Positions 25,530 to 36,531 of a stretch of 64,000 nucleotides of DNA are shown in pieces. The DNA is from Shinella sp. (GTDB lineage: Bacteria; Pseudomonadota; Alphaproteobacteria; Rhizobiales; Rhizobiaceae). Position 1 is the first letter of the stretch; every line of letters starts with the position of its first letter. The DNA lies in assembly GCA_003248775.1 (NCBI GenBank), contig QFQX01000001.1, forward strand, positions 124,001 through 188,000, written 5' to 3'. The notes below the pieces were generated by a model that saw only the letters and a list, made by a program, of their open reading frames with translations, did not search any database and had not been told where the DNA came from. The translations under genes were made by a program, and so were the position numbers.

Positions 25530-26012
25530 ATGCGAAATCATTTCAATATCGAGAGCTTTCTGCCTTACCGGTTAAATCGCGCGGCGGAAAGGCTGAGCGG
25601 CCATTTCATGCGCCAGTGCGATGTCGGTGGGGAGGTTTCCTGGACGGAGTGGCAGGTGCTGTGGTCACTGGGCGAAGGGTTGCACGGAACCGCAAAAGCA
25701 ATTTCCGGGCATGCCGGCCTGACAAAGACCAAGGTCAGCCGTGCCGTGAAGGCGCTTGAGGATCGCCGCTGGCTTGGCCGGCAGCGCGACACGGTGGACC
25801 GGCGTTTTGAAATCCTGACGCTGACCGACAGCGGGCAGGCGGCCTATGCCGAACTGAAGCGCTGTGCCGCCGACTATCAGCACTGGCTTGAAGGGGCAGT
25901 GGATTTACCGTACCTCAAAGCGCTCGATGACGGATTGTCCGGCATCGAGGATGCGATGGCGACCGGACATCTGCGCATGCCATCGCCGGCTGACGAGGAT
26001 GGCGGGCAGTGA
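25530..26012 (+). CDS. MarR-family transcriptional regulator
   Basis: A 160-residue winged-helix regulator. The recognition region GLTKTKVSRAVKALEDRRWL and wing RDTVDRRFEILTLTDSG are typical of MarR. GGGGGACG precedes the ATG. The stop overlaps the GTG start of the next gene (GTGA), so the pair is co-translated, and the regulator probably responds to a compound related to the next gene. It is divergent from the L,D-transpeptidase gene. Confidence 0.85.
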   Translation: MRNHFNIESFLPYRLNRAAERLSGHFMRQCDVGGEVSWTEWQVLWSLGEGLHGTAKAISGHAGLTKTKVSRAVKALEDRRWLGRQRDTVDRRFEILTLTDSGQAAYAELKRCAADYQHWLEGAVDLPYLKALDDGLSGIEDAMATGHLRMPSPADEDGGQ

Positions 26013-26839
26013 TCGAATTCAGTGGTGGCAAGGGACCGAAGCTTTCGCTTGACGAGGGATCGGTGTTCGATATCGGCGCATGCATTGTTGACGGGGTCAA
26101 TCTTGCCCCCGGCCGGGCCATTCCCGATGACGGTGATCCACGCATCGATCACTCGCTCGAAGGTTTTCTCTTCACCTGCGGTCCCGAACATATCCGCCAT
26201 CCGGAACCGGTTCCCGGCCAGGACGGCGTTCGCTTTCCGTTGCATGGCTCGTTTTCGTCCCATCCGGCGGAGGTGGTTTCGTCCTCCCTCGAAGAAGGGG
26301 ACGCGGAGGCCCGCGCGATTATCGACGCAAAACTAGCCGATGGCGGCAGCGCCCGGCTGGAACGTCACTGGCGGATCGACAGGGCGACCGGCGAGGTACA
26401 GCTTTCCGACCGGATCACGAATACAGGCGCGCAGCCGTTTCCGGCCATGCTGATGTATCACATGAATATCGGCGCCCGGCTTTTCGATGATGGTGTGCGT
26501 CTGGAAGGCGCCATGCTGGAAAACGGTGGTTTTCCCTGGGCATTCGGCGAGGGCGACGGCGGCGTGTTCTGCGTACCTGCCGGCGATGACGACTGGGCGG
26601 AAGTCCGGCTCGGCCCCATCGCGGCAATTGGTGGCAAGACGCTTCGGGTCCGTTTCCGCACCGATGGCCTGCCTTTTCTGCAGATCTGGCGCAATCAGGC
26701 CGCTCCTGCCCATGTGCTGGGGATCGAACCGGTTTCCCATCGCTGGGAGCCGCGCACCGAACTTGCGAAACGCGGGGAGCTCGTCGAACTTGCCCCGCGC
26801 GAGAGCCGCGAATACGCCCTGACTTTCTCGTTTGTTTGA
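26009..26839 (+). CDS. Aldose-1-epimerase-like (DUF4432) protein
   Basis: A 276-residue protein of the galactose-mutarotase fold, DUF4432 type. The HGSFSSHPAEVVSS segment, LSDRITNTGAQPFPAMLMYHMNIG and the C-terminal GIEPVSHRWEPR region match that group. Family members are thought to bind or epimerise sugars and are often found in carbohydrate clusters. Here the only partner is the overlapping MarR gene. It starts with GTG at 26009. The substrate is unknown. Confidence 0.75.
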   Translation: MIEFSGGKGPKLSLDEGSVFDIGACIVDGVNLAPGRAIPDDGDPRIDHSLEGFLFTCGPEHIRHPEPVPGQDGVRFPLHGSFSSHPAEVVSSSLEEGDAEARAIIDAKLADGGSARLERHWRIDRATGEVQLSDRITNTGAQPFPAMLMYHMNIGARLFDDGVRLEGAMLENGGFPWAFGEGDGGVFCVPAGDDDWAEVRLGPIAAIGGKTLRVRFRTDGLPFLQIWRNQAAPAHVLGIEPVSHRWEPRTELAKRGELVELAPRESREYALTFSFV

Positions 26840-26913
26840 CCCGACTTGGTGCGAAGTCTGATTGACGCTTCCGGCATGGCACCTTAAGTGTTTGCCACAT
26901 TCATTCGAGGAGC

Positions 26914-27261
26914 ATGATGACGATGGATATCAGGCAGATCAACGAAGAGTATTCCGTCTCCGGCCAGATCACGGTCGACGATCTCGACGAGATCAAGGCG
27001 CAGGGTTTCAAGTCGATCGTTTGCCATCGGCCAGATGGCGAAGAGCCGGGACAGCCGGCCTTTGCCGACATCGCGGCCCGGGCCGAGGAACTCGGTATCA
27101 AGATCAAGCATGTGCCGGTCGGCCCCATGGGCGTGACCGAGGAAGCCATCAGCGGCATGATGGATGCGCTCGACGATTTCGACCGTCCGATGCTCGGCTA
27201 TTGCCGTTCCGGTGCGCGTTCCACCAACACCTATCAGAAGACGCTGCAGCTTCGCGGCTGA
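26914..27261 (+). CDS. BLH/TIGR01244-family protein with rhodanese-type CRSGARS loop
   Basis: A 115-residue protein of the beta-lactamase-hydrolase-like (DUF442) family. The active-site loop CRSGARST begins at Cys97. A phosphatase-like beta sheet precedes it (VDDLDEIKAQGFKSIVCHRPDGEEPGQP). In some bacteria this domain is fused to a persulfide dioxygenase and handles sulfide/persulfides; here it is free-standing. GAGG lies just before the two possible ATGs at 26914 and 26917. Confidence 0.8.
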   Translation: MMTMDIRQINEEYSVSGQITVDDLDEIKAQGFKSIVCHRPDGEEPGQPAFADIAARAEELGIKIKHVPVGPMGVTEEAISGMMDALDDFDRPMLGYCRSGARSTNTYQKTLQLRG

Positions 27262-27321
27262 GCTGACCTTCCGGCCGTTCAGGCCGGTCGATTTCCTTTT
27301 ACAGCAACAGGAGTATTTCCC

Positions 27322-27663
27322 ATGACCATCAAGCGTATCGAGCCGGGCGCCCGCATGAGCGGCGCAGTCGTTCACGGCAACACCGTTTATCTGGCTGGCC
27401 AGGTTGGCGACGGCGTGTCCGTGACCGATCAGTCGAAGTCGGCTCTCGCTGAAGTCGATCGCCTGCTTGCCGCTGCCGGTTCCGACAAGTCCAAGATCCT
27501 GCAGACGATCATCTACCTCTCGGACATGTCGACCTTCGGCGAAATGAACGCCGTCTGGGAAGCATGGATCGACCCGAAGAACCCGCCGGCCCGCGCCACC
27601 AGCCAGGCCGCTCTCGCGACCCCGGACTACAAGGTCGAGTTCGTCGTCGTCGCTGCTCTCTGA
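27322..27663 (+). CDS. RidA-family enamine/imine deaminase
   Basis: A 113-residue YjgF/YER057c/UK114 protein, of normal length for the family. The conserved Arg lies in PPARATSQAALA and an active-site Glu-containing segment is around VWEAWIDP. RidA proteins hydrolyse reactive enamines from PLP enzymes such as threonine dehydratase. It follows the BLH gene by 60 bases and ends at a strong terminator. Confidence 0.85.
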   Translation: MTIKRIEPGARMSGAVVHGNTVYLAGQVGDGVSVTDQSKSALAEVDRLLAAAGSDKSKILQTIIYLSDMSTFGEMNAVWEAWIDPKNPPARATSQAALATPDYKVEFVVVAAL

Positions 27664-27682
27664 TCCTTGAGAGTTCGATTCG

Positions 27683-27720
27683 AAAGGCCGGCGTATCCTG
27701 CTGATGCGCCGGCCTTTTTC
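27683..27720 (+). terminator. Terminator after ridA-like gene
   Basis: AAAGGCCGGCG and CGCCGGCCTTT pair over eleven bases, followed by TTC and a further TTTTTT run at 27722-27727. The opposite strand ends the convergent TPP-enzyme operon, so it may also act leftwards. Confidence 0.88.
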
Positions 27721-27775
27721 GTTTTTTCCAACGTGATGAAACGGTGCGGTTCTCCGGCAATGGAGCCGCGTATCG

Positions 27776-29428
27776 TCAGGCCTTCTCGCGGATCTGGGTC
27801 AGCGTTCTCGTCGGGGTGATCGCTTCCGGGTCGAGTTTGATGTCGAGGATCGCAGGCTTGCCGGAGGCGCGGGCGCGTTCGAAGGCAGCGGCGAACTGTT
27901 CCGTGTGCTCGACCGTCTCGCCATAGCCGCCATAGGCGCGGGCGAGGGCGGCGAAATCGGGATTGGTCAGATCCGTGGCGCTCACACGGCCGGGATATTC
28001 CCGTTCCTGATGCATACGGATCGTGCCGTAGATACCGTTGTTCACCAGAAGCACGATGATCGGCAGGTTATAGCGGATGGCGGTTGCGAATTCCTGTCCA
28101 TGCATCATGAAGCAGCCATCGCCCGCAAAGCAGATGACCTCGCGCTTCGGGAAAAGTTGCTTGGCGGCGACAGCGGCGGGCAGGCCGTAACCCATCGATC
28201 CCGAGGCGGGGGCGGCCTGTGTATTGAAGGCCTGGAAGCGGTGGAAGCGATGCAGCCAGGTGGCGTAGTTGCCGGCGCCGTTAGTGAAGATCGCATCCTT
28301 CGGCGTGTTGGCCTCGATCCATTCCATGATCGGCCCCATGTGCAGCTTGCCCGGGCCCGTCTTCGGTGGGGTGGACCATGCGAGGTAACAGGCATGCATT
28401 GCGGCGGTGCGGGTTGCCCATTCCGGCTCGGCGGCGGGAGAGAGTTTGCCGAGCGCTCCGACGAAATCCTTCGGTGTTGCGCAGATCGCGAGATCGGCGC
28501 GGTAGACGCGGCCGAGTTCGGATGGATCGGGATGAACGTGCACCAGCGTCTGGGATGGGTAGGGGATGCCGAGCAGTGTATAGCTCGATGACGGCATTTC
28601 GGAGAAACGTCCGCCGAGCAGGATAACGAGGTCGCTTTCCTTGATCTCCTTCGCGAGCGCCGGGTTGATGCCGATTCCGACATCGCCGGCATAGCTTTCA
28701 TGCAGGTGATCGAACAGCATCTGGCGACGGAAGGAGCAGCCGACCGGCAGCTTGAAGCGTTCGGCGAAGACGCGGATGCCTGCGACGGATTCATCGTCCC
28801 AGCGCGTGCCGCCGAGGATGAGCATCGGTCGCTTCGCCTTTGCCAGCAAAGCGCCGAAAGCCTCGATCTGCGCCAGGCCCGGATGGGCCTCGACCGGCAT
28901 GTAGGGCTTTGCCTCGGGTGCATCGACCTCATCGACCAGCATGTCCTCCGGCAGTGTCAGCACGACCGGGCCGGGGCGGCCGGAGGTGGCGATGGCAAAG
29001 GCGCGGGTGACGAATTCCGGAATGCGCCGGGCGTCGTCGATCTCGCCGACCCATTTGGCGAATTCGGTAAAGGCACGGCGATATTCGACTTCCTGGAAGG
29101 CCTCGCGCTCGCGGGCGTCACGCTGGACCTGGCCGATGAACAGGATCATCGGGATGGAGTCCTGCTTGGCGACATGCAGGCCGGCGGACGCATTGGTAGC
29201 ACCCGGGCCGCGGGTGACCATGCAGATGCCGGGTTCGCCGGTCAGCCGGCCCCAGGTGTCGGCCATCATCGCCGCGCCACCCTCCTGCCGGCAGACGATG
29301 GTTTCGATGCCGCTTTCATAGAGCGCGTCGAGCACCGCAAGATAGCTTTCGCCCGGCACGCAGGAAACGCGCTTCACGCCGTTTGCCTTGAGCGCATCGA
29401 CGATCAGTTGACCACCGGTCTTTTTCAT
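27776..29428 (-). CDS. Thiamine-pyrophosphate enzyme of the acetolactate synthase/decarboxylase type
   Basis: A 550-residue ThDP enzyme with the three usual domains. The activating Glu is in VCRQEGGAAMMAD near residue 50, the central domain starts around 195, and the cofactor motif GDGCFMMHGQEF...NNGIYG lies at about 435-470. Its ATG overlaps the stop of the CaiB-type gene (ATGA). The pairing with a CoA-transferase recalls oxalate catabolism, but the residues around the active site look more like an acetolactate-synthase-type enzyme than oxalyl-CoA decarboxylase. The reaction is unassigned. Confidence 0.82.
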   Translation of the reverse strand: MKKTGGQLIVDALKANGVKRVSCVPGESYLAVLDALYESGIETIVCRQEGGAAMMADTWGRLTGEPGICMVTRGPGATNASAGLHVAKQDSIPMILFIGQVQRDAREREAFQEVEYRRAFTEFAKWVGEIDDARRIPEFVTRAFAIATSGRPGPVVLTLPEDMLVDEVDAPEAKPYMPVEAHPGLAQIEAFGALLAKAKRPMLILGGTRWDDESVAGIRVFAERFKLPVGCSFRRQMLFDHLHESYAGDVGIGINPALAKEIKESDLVILLGGRFSEMPSSSYTLLGIPYPSQTLVHVHPDPSELGRVYRADLAICATPKDFVGALGKLSPAAEPEWATRTAAMHACYLAWSTPPKTGPGKLHMGPIMEWIEANTPKDAIFTNGAGNYATWLHRFHRFQAFNTQAAPASGSMGYGLPAAVAAKQLFPKREVICFAGDGCFMMHGQEFATAIRYNLPIIVLLVNNGIYGTIRMHQEREYPGRVSATDLTNPDFAALARAYGGYGETVEHTEQFAAAFERARASGKPAILDIKLDPEAITPTRTLTQIREKA

Positions 29429-30627
29429 TGGGCTGCCTTTCTCTCGATCTCTTCCAGTTCGGCAAGGATTTCATCCCGATGCTCGCCAACCCGCGGGCTG
29501 GGCCGTTCGTAACGCAGGGGCGTTTCGGAAAGCACGATCGGTGTTCGAACGCCTGGGATGGTGTTGCCATCGGCATCGGTCAGGTCGATCTTCAGGCCGC
29601 GCGCCTTGACCTGCGGGTCGTCGAACATTTCGGCGATGGAGTTGATCGGGCCGGCCGGCACGGCATTGCTTTCGCAGGCCGTCAGCAGGTCGCGCTTTGC
29701 CCATTTTTCCGTTTCAGTCGAAACGATGCGCCGCACTTCCGCCTTGTGGGCAACGCGCGCCTTGTTGGTGGCGAAACGCTCGTCGTCGGCGACCTCTCCG
29801 ATGCCGAGGATCGTGCATAGGCGCTTGAACTGGCCGTCATTGCCGACGGCGAGGATCAGGTGGCCATCCGCTGTCGGAACAACTTCGTAAGGGCTGATGT
29901 TCGGATGGGCGTTGCCGAGGCGCACCGGAGATTTCCCGGAAATCAGGTAGTTCATGTTCTGGTTGGCAAGCACCGCGGACATCACGTCGAGCAGCGCCAT
30001 GTCGACCATCTGGCCTTCGCCGGTCTTCATGGCGTGGATCAGTGCCGACTGGATCGCCGTGACGGCATAGATGCCGGTGAAGATGTCGGCGATGGCGACG
30101 CCGGCCTTCATCGGCTGGCCGTCAGGCTCGCCGGTGATCGACATGAAGCCGGACATGCCCTGCACGATGTAATCGTAGCCGGCGAATTCGGCATAGGGGC
30201 CGTTCTGGCCGAAGCCGGTGATCGAGCAATAGACGAGCTTCGAATTGATCGCCTTGAGGCTCTCATAGTCGAGACCGTATTTCTTCAGCCCACCGACCTT
30301 GAAGTTCTCGATCACCACATCGGCGGTGGCGACCAGCCGCCGGACGATTTCCTGGCCCTCGGGGGAGCGGAAATCAACGCCGATGGAGCGCTTGTTGCGG
30401 TTGGTCGAATGATAGTAGGCGGCTGACAGGTTTTCGCCGCCGGCACCCTCGACGAAGGGTGGTCCCCAGGCGCGGGTGTCGTCGCCGCCTTCGGGGTTCT
30501 CGACCTTGATGACGTCTGCGCCCATGTCCGCCAGCATCTGGCCGGCCCAGGGACCGGCGAGCACACGGGCCAGTTCGATCACCCGGATGCCGGAAAGCGG
30601 TGGTTTCCTTGAAGGCGCGTCAGTCAT
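29425..30627 (-). CDS. CaiB/BaiF-family (type III) CoA-transferase
   Basis: A 400-residue family III CoA-transferase. The N-terminal GIRVIELARVLAGPWAGQMLADMGADVIKVE and later SITGFGQNGPYAEFAGYD are family hallmarks. The catalytic Asp should be in the segment around MVDMALLDV. It moves CoA between carboxylic acids, as formyl-CoA:oxalate or carnitine CoA-transferases do. AGGA seven bases before the ATG at 30627 supports that start; an alternative ATG at 30642 overlaps the EamA stop. It is coupled with the downstream TPP enzyme. Confidence 0.88.
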   Translation of the reverse strand: MTDAPSRKPPLSGIRVIELARVLAGPWAGQMLADMGADVIKVENPEGGDDTRAWGPPFVEGAGGENLSAAYYHSTNRNKRSIGVDFRSPEGQEIVRRLVATADVVIENFKVGGLKKYGLDYESLKAINSKLVYCSITGFGQNGPYAEFAGYDYIVQGMSGFMSITGEPDGQPMKAGVAIADIFTGIYAVTAIQSALIHAMKTGEGQMVDMALLDVMSAVLANQNMNYLISGKSPVRLGNAHPNISPYEVVPTADGHLILAVGNDGQFKRLCTILGIGEVADDERFATNKARVAHKAEVRRIVSTETEKWAKRDLLTACESNAVPAGPINSIAEMFDDPQVKARGLKIDLTDADGNTIPGVRTPIVLSETPLRYERPSPRVGEHRDEILAELEEIERKAAQ

Positions 30628-30638
30628 GGTCGATCCTG

Positions 30639-31595
30639 TCATGGGGAAATGGGTTTTCTGTCGGAGACCGGCTTCGAGGAGAAGCGGCGCTCGCGCCAGA
30701 CGATGAAGAGGCCGGAGCCGATGATGATGGCGATGCCGAGCCATTTGATCGCATCGGGAAAGGCGTCGAACACGAGCCAGCCGAGAAGGGTCGCCGAGAC
30801 GATTTCCAGATACTGCATCGGGGCGAGGACGGAGGCGGGGGCAACGCGATAGGCATAGACCGCGAGAATGCCGGAAAGTGCTGCCGAAAAGCCGATGCCG
30901 ACAAACCAGACCAGCGTTTGCCCGTCAGGCATGGAAGGTGCCATGAACTCGATACCGGTGACTCCGCCGAAGGCGAGAAGCGCGCCGCAGATCGGCAGAC
31001 CCCACAGCGACATCTGAAACTGCATCGACCACGGGTTCTCCCGCTGCGACAGGGCTCGGGTCATCAGCGCGAAGATGGCGATGCCGAAGGCGGTGACGAT
31101 GGGCAGCACCGCGACGAATCCGACCTCCTCGAAGCTCGGGCGGATGACGATGACAGCACCGAGGAAACCGACGGCGCAGGCAGTGTAGCGACGCCATCCG
31201 ATGGTTTCCTTCAGGAAGATGCTGGCGAGAACGGTCAGGATGATCGGTTCGACGAAGAAGATTGCGACGGCATCCGCGACCTGCATGACGGCAAGCGTCG
31301 CGACGAAACAGATCATCGACAGTGTGATGACGGCGGCGCGAATGGCGTGATAGCCGCTCAGTCGCCAGGAAAAATCACGCCATGTACCGTTGGCAAGCAC
31401 GATCGGCAGCATGAACAAACCCTGGAACAGGAAGCGACCGGCGGTGATCATGGTCGGCGAGGTGCTGGCTGTTGCAAGCTTGGAAAAGATGTCGATGCAG
31501 GGGGCGACCAGCATAGCGAGAATCATCAGTCCGAGGCCCTGCATGATCCTGTTTTCGGGGGCGGTATCTGCCAATGTAGCGGACGACGACATCAT
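30639..31595 (-). CDS. EamA/DMT-family transporter
   Basis: A 318-residue protein with two EamA repeats and about ten membrane helices (first helix ~residues 18-40). It is the first gene of a leftward operon with the CaiB-type transferase and TPP enzyme and ends within a few bases of the transferase start. Members export metabolites or amino acids. Here the cargo may be a product or substrate of the two enzymes. Confidence 0.83.
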   Translation of the reverse strand: MMSSSATLADTAPENRIMQGLGLMILAMLVAPCIDIFSKLATASTSPTMITAGRFLFQGLFMLPIVLANGTWRDFSWRLSGYHAIRAAVITLSMICFVATLAVMQVADAVAIFFVEPIILTVLASIFLKETIGWRRYTACAVGFLGAVIVIRPSFEEVGFVAVLPIVTAFGIAIFALMTRALSQRENPWSMQFQMSLWGLPICGALLAFGGVTGIEFMAPSMPDGQTLVWFVGIGFSAALSGILAVYAYRVAPASVLAPMQYLEIVSATLLGWLVFDAFPDAIKWLGIAIIIGSGLFIVWRERRFSSKPVSDRKPISP

Positions 31596-31833
31596 GGTCT
31601 TTCTATAGCGGGGAGTGTTCCGGCAAACACTTGAATTTCTCTCATGGGGTTATTCCCTTTCGACAATGCCGGGCGTCGGTTTGCCGCAGGATTGGTGCGA
31701 AGCCGCCTTTTGTGTGGCGGCGCGGGCGACACTCCCACCTTCTTCAGACGGCTTGATGACAGACGTGGAACAGCCTGTGAGAGAGGCTGGAGCCTGTTGG
31801 TGTCGTCGCTGACCGCCGAAATGCGGGTCGCGG

Positions 31834-32790
31834 CTAGTTCAGGGCCTCAAGAGGGCGAGTTGCGTCGCCGATCGTCTGGTCGCACCAGCTCCTGAAATCG
31901 TTGACCGCGCGTTCCTTGCCTATTTCATTCAGCGTTTCGTGCCGCATGTCTTCGTAGATGCGGGTACTGATGTTGGTCAGGCCCCGGTCACGCAGGTGTT
32001 CTTCCAGCCAGAGAATATCGCGGCCACCGCGGGTGGCGGGGTCATGGCTGCCGCCAACGAGATGGAAGGGCAGGTCGCGGGGCAGGCGGCTCAGCATTGC
32101 GGTGGAGCGTCCGCGGAAGGTCAGGGCCAGAACGTCGCTCCACATCGAAACGCTGGCATCGAAACGGCAGAGTGGATCGCTTGCATATTTGTCGACTTCC
32201 GCCCCGTCGCGCGACAGCCAGTCGAATTGCGTCCGGCGGTTCTTGATGGAGCGGCCCCAGGCATCGAAAGTCGCCTTGGGCAAGATGCTACTGGGAACGT
32301 CCGAGCCTTTCAGGATGCGTTCGGCGGCAAGTACGCCCTGAGCGAAGCGGCCTGTCAGGCCGGGATTGAAATTGGAATTCCAGATCGCCACAGCCCGGAA
32401 GGCATCGGGGTGCATGGCGGCGGTGTTGAGCGCGATCAGCCCACCCATGGAATGTCCGAAGAGCACGACGGGAAGGTTCGGGTATTCTGCGACCGCCATG
32501 TCGCGCATGGCGCGGACATCGGCCACCACCTTATGAACGCCGCCGCGCCCGGCGAACCGGCCGAGCGGCGCGTCGATGCAGGTGGTCTGGCCATGGCCGC
32601 GGTGATCGTGCGCATAGACGTGGAAGCCCGCTTCCGACATCGAGCGGGCGAAGGCATGATAGCGTCGGGAATGTTCCAGCAGGCCATGGCAGATCAGCAG
32701 TATGCCGCGGGGCTCACCGCGTGCGACCTCGTAATGATAGGCGATCAACGCGCCTGTCGGACTGGAAAAACGTCTGGCTTCCGTAAACAT
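31834..32790 (-). CDS. Alpha/beta hydrolase, monoacylglycerol-lipase/S33 type
   Basis: A 318-residue hydrolase with an HG oxyanion motif (LLICHGLLEHS), DHRGHGQT and the nucleophile elbow GHSMGG with Ser114. The C-terminal Asp and His of the triad should lie in the DPATRGG and EDMRHETLNE segments. It resembles PldB/monoacylglycerol lipases. The start ATG at 32790 has a run of six G just upstream. No signal peptide is seen, so it is probably cytoplasmic. The 238-base gap on its 3' side holds a GCCGCC/GGCGGC hairpin near 31712 and nothing else I can name. Confidence 0.85.
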   Translation of the reverse strand: MFTEARRFSSPTGALIAYHYEVARGEPRGILLICHGLLEHSRRYHAFARSMSEAGFHVYAHDHRGHGQTTCIDAPLGRFAGRGGVHKVVADVRAMRDMAVAEYPNLPVVLFGHSMGGLIALNTAAMHPDAFRAVAIWNSNFNPGLTGRFAQGVLAAERILKGSDVPSSILPKATFDAWGRSIKNRRTQFDWLSRDGAEVDKYASDPLCRFDASVSMWSDVLALTFRGRSTAMLSRLPRDLPFHLVGGSHDPATRGGRDILWLEEHLRDRGLTNISTRIYEDMRHETLNEIGKERAVNDFRSWCDQTIGDATRPLEALN

Positions 32791-32922
32791 GTTCCCCCCT
32801 TTTTCTACCCGAAACTCGATGAGATGTGGCCTGCAAGGAGGTCCCGGTTTATCCGGCGTTAAATCCTGCAGGGCTAGTTTCGCGGTGGTCCTCTCCCTGG
32901 GGAACATTGAACGGGGGCTTTA

Positions 32923-34710
32923 ATGGTTTTGCAAGTCGGCGATGGTGGTCGTAGGGGACTTACGCGCTGTTTGTTTTTCCTTGGCCTGGTTTCCGCTGGC
33001 TTCGTGCTGATGTTTCTCGATGGTCTGGACGGCAGGTTCGGGCGAATCGACGTTGACGATGCCTTGCGTCGCATCGAGATCCTGCAACTGCTGGCGGATG
33101 CCAGGTGGTTCGATCGCAACCTTGATGTCATCAGGATGCCGGAGCCCTACGTTTCCCCGTGGTCTCGTCTCATCGATCTGCCCTATGTGCTGCTAACCTG
33201 GGTGATCGAACCGTTCTCGGGGCGGGAGGTAGCGGCAAAGTATGCATTTCTGGTCTGGCCACCGGTTATGTTCATCGGGTTCAGCCTGCTTTTCACCGCC
33301 AGTCTCTTTCGCCTCCTTCCGGGTGCATCGGATCGTGTTCCTTTCTGGCAACTCGTTGCGATGGTCATGATCGGTGCGCCGGCGGTATCGGAATTCGTAC
33401 CGGGTCGTATCGATCATCATAATGTGCAGATCCTGCTGCTTCTGGTTTTCGTTCATGGTGCATTGCGTGCTGACCTTGCAGGTGGCGTGCTTGCCGGCGT
33501 GGCGATTTCCGTCTCCCCGATGATTGGCCTCGAATGTCTGCCGCTTGTTGCAGTCGGTGCGGCCGCAGTCGTTCTTGCCTGGTGCATTCGGGGTGCGGAG
33601 ATGCGTGGGTTCGCGCTCGCCTTCCTGCTTTCCTGCGCGCTGACCACTCCGCTGCTCGGGAGTCTGCTGGTCGGAACTGGCGGAATTCTCTCGACACAAT
33701 GCGATAGTTTCTCCGCGCCGTTTGCCTTCGTTCTGACTGTGGCGCCGCTTGGGGCTACCGTCGTGGTGTTGTTGGTTCCGTCGAAAGCGGGGCAGGGTAT
33801 GCGTCTGCTTGCCATGGTCGGTGTAGGAGTGACGGTCGCGATCTGTGCGCCCGTTCTGTTCAGCCAATGCCTTGCCGGCCCCTACAGCATCATCGACCCG
33901 GTCTCGCAGCGTTACTGGTTCTCCACTCTGGCACAGGAAGGGGGTATTGGCGCCATTCTGGCGGCCGGTCATGGCGTGGAAGTGTTACGTCTCGCGCTCC
34001 TGGCGCTGGTCATCATGCTTGCGGGGCTCGGGTTTGTCCTGGAAGGCGGAGCGCATCTTGGCAGGAGAGCAATTGCCTGGGGCGTTGCTGCTTCGGTGCT
34101 TCCGCTTGCGCTGGCGATGTTTCGCTACACACCGATTGCGACCTCGCTCGGGCCGCTTTTCCTGCCGCTTGCCGTGCGTGAGACTGTTCGTCTGTGGCAG
34201 GAAACACGCGCCGGACGAAGGGTACTTGGTTTGGCTGGCGCGGGGTTGGTTGGCCTTGCTGCAATCGGGGCGGCCAATGCTATGTCCTCCGCCGCAACAA
34301 AACTCGATATCGTCGCTTACATGAACGCCGACAGCTGCGAAGGGGAGGATCTCTCCGATATGGAGTTGTTGTCGAAAGGTCGCATCCTTGCTCCGCCGGG
34401 CGTCGCCATGGCAATTGCTTCGCGCATGCAACCGGGTATTTCAGTCGCCGGCATTCCTTTTCATCGTGCATCTCCCGGTCTACGGCGCACCTACGAGGCG
34501 CTGGCCAGCAAGGATACTGGTGTGCGGCGCGAGGCACTGGCGCCGTTCGATTATGTTGCCGTGTGCCGCCGCGCACTGCCGGCCGAAGGCGAGCGCGCCC
34601 CTCTCTTCCGTGCCCTTGCGGGTGGCGGGGGCTGGCCGGGGATGACAGTCATTGGTACCGGCAAATCGGCATTCCGGCTGTTTCGTATCGAGCACGATAC
34701 CTTGCGCTAG
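32923..34710 (+). CDS. Multipass membrane protein, GT-C glycosyltransferase-like
   Basis: A 595-residue membrane protein with about eleven hydrophobic helices and a soluble C-terminal ~130 residues. After the first helix there is an acidic motif DVDDALRR (residues 43-50), then SPWSRLIDLPY (78-88) and PGRIDHHNVQ (160-169). First-loop aspartates and a second conserved acidic/His motif are the layout of GT-C enzymes that use lipid-phosphate sugar donors (STT3/PMT/ArnT relatives). I do not recognise a characterised family, so the enzyme class is inference. It stands alone, 112 bases before ettA. Confidence 0.6.
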   Translation: MVLQVGDGGRRGLTRCLFFLGLVSAGFVLMFLDGLDGRFGRIDVDDALRRIEILQLLADARWFDRNLDVIRMPEPYVSPWSRLIDLPYVLLTWVIEPFSGREVAAKYAFLVWPPVMFIGFSLLFTASLFRLLPGASDRVPFWQLVAMVMIGAPAVSEFVPGRIDHHNVQILLLLVFVHGALRADLAGGVLAGVAISVSPMIGLECLPLVAVGAAAVVLAWCIRGAEMRGFALAFLLSCALTTPLLGSLLVGTGGILSTQCDSFSAPFAFVLTVAPLGATVVVLLVPSKAGQGMRLLAMVGVGVTVAICAPVLFSQCLAGPYSIIDPVSQRYWFSTLAQEGGIGAILAAGHGVEVLRLALLALVIMLAGLGFVLEGGAHLGRRAIAWGVAASVLPLALAMFRYTPIATSLGPLFLPLAVRETVRLWQETRAGRRVLGLAGAGLVGLAAIGAANAMSSAATKLDIVAYMNADSCEGEDLSDMELLSKGRILAPPGVAMAIASRMQPGISVAGIPFHRASPGLRRTYEALASKDTGVRREALAPFDYVAVCRRALPAEGERAPLFRALAGGGGWPGMTVIGTGKSAFRLFRIEHDTLR

Positions 34711-34822
34711 TCTGCGGTGACCGCGGCAAATCACAAAAACCGGGCGCGCCCGCATTGCTCCCATTGCCGCTTTCGCCTACATAGCGGCAACTTCCCAATT
34801 CGACGCGCGGAGCAACCGAACG

Positions 34823-36472
<1,650 letters not shown>

Positions 36473-36499
36473 GGCCTCCGCGTATCGTCAACCGTTCCG

Positions 36500-36531
36500 C
36501 CCCGCGAACTCGCCTGTTCGCGGGGTTTTTC
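36500..36531 (+). terminator. Rho-independent terminator of ettA
   Basis: CCCCGCGAAC and GTTCGCGGGG pair over ten bases with a six-base loop, followed directly by TTTTTC. Confidence 0.93.

Noticed and set aside
27776..30627. Oxalate catabolism pair (formyl-CoA transferase plus oxalyl-CoA decarboxylase)
   Set aside because: The gene pairing fits, but the TPP enzyme's N-terminal and cofactor regions look more like the acetolactate-synthase group, so no oxalate function was assigned.
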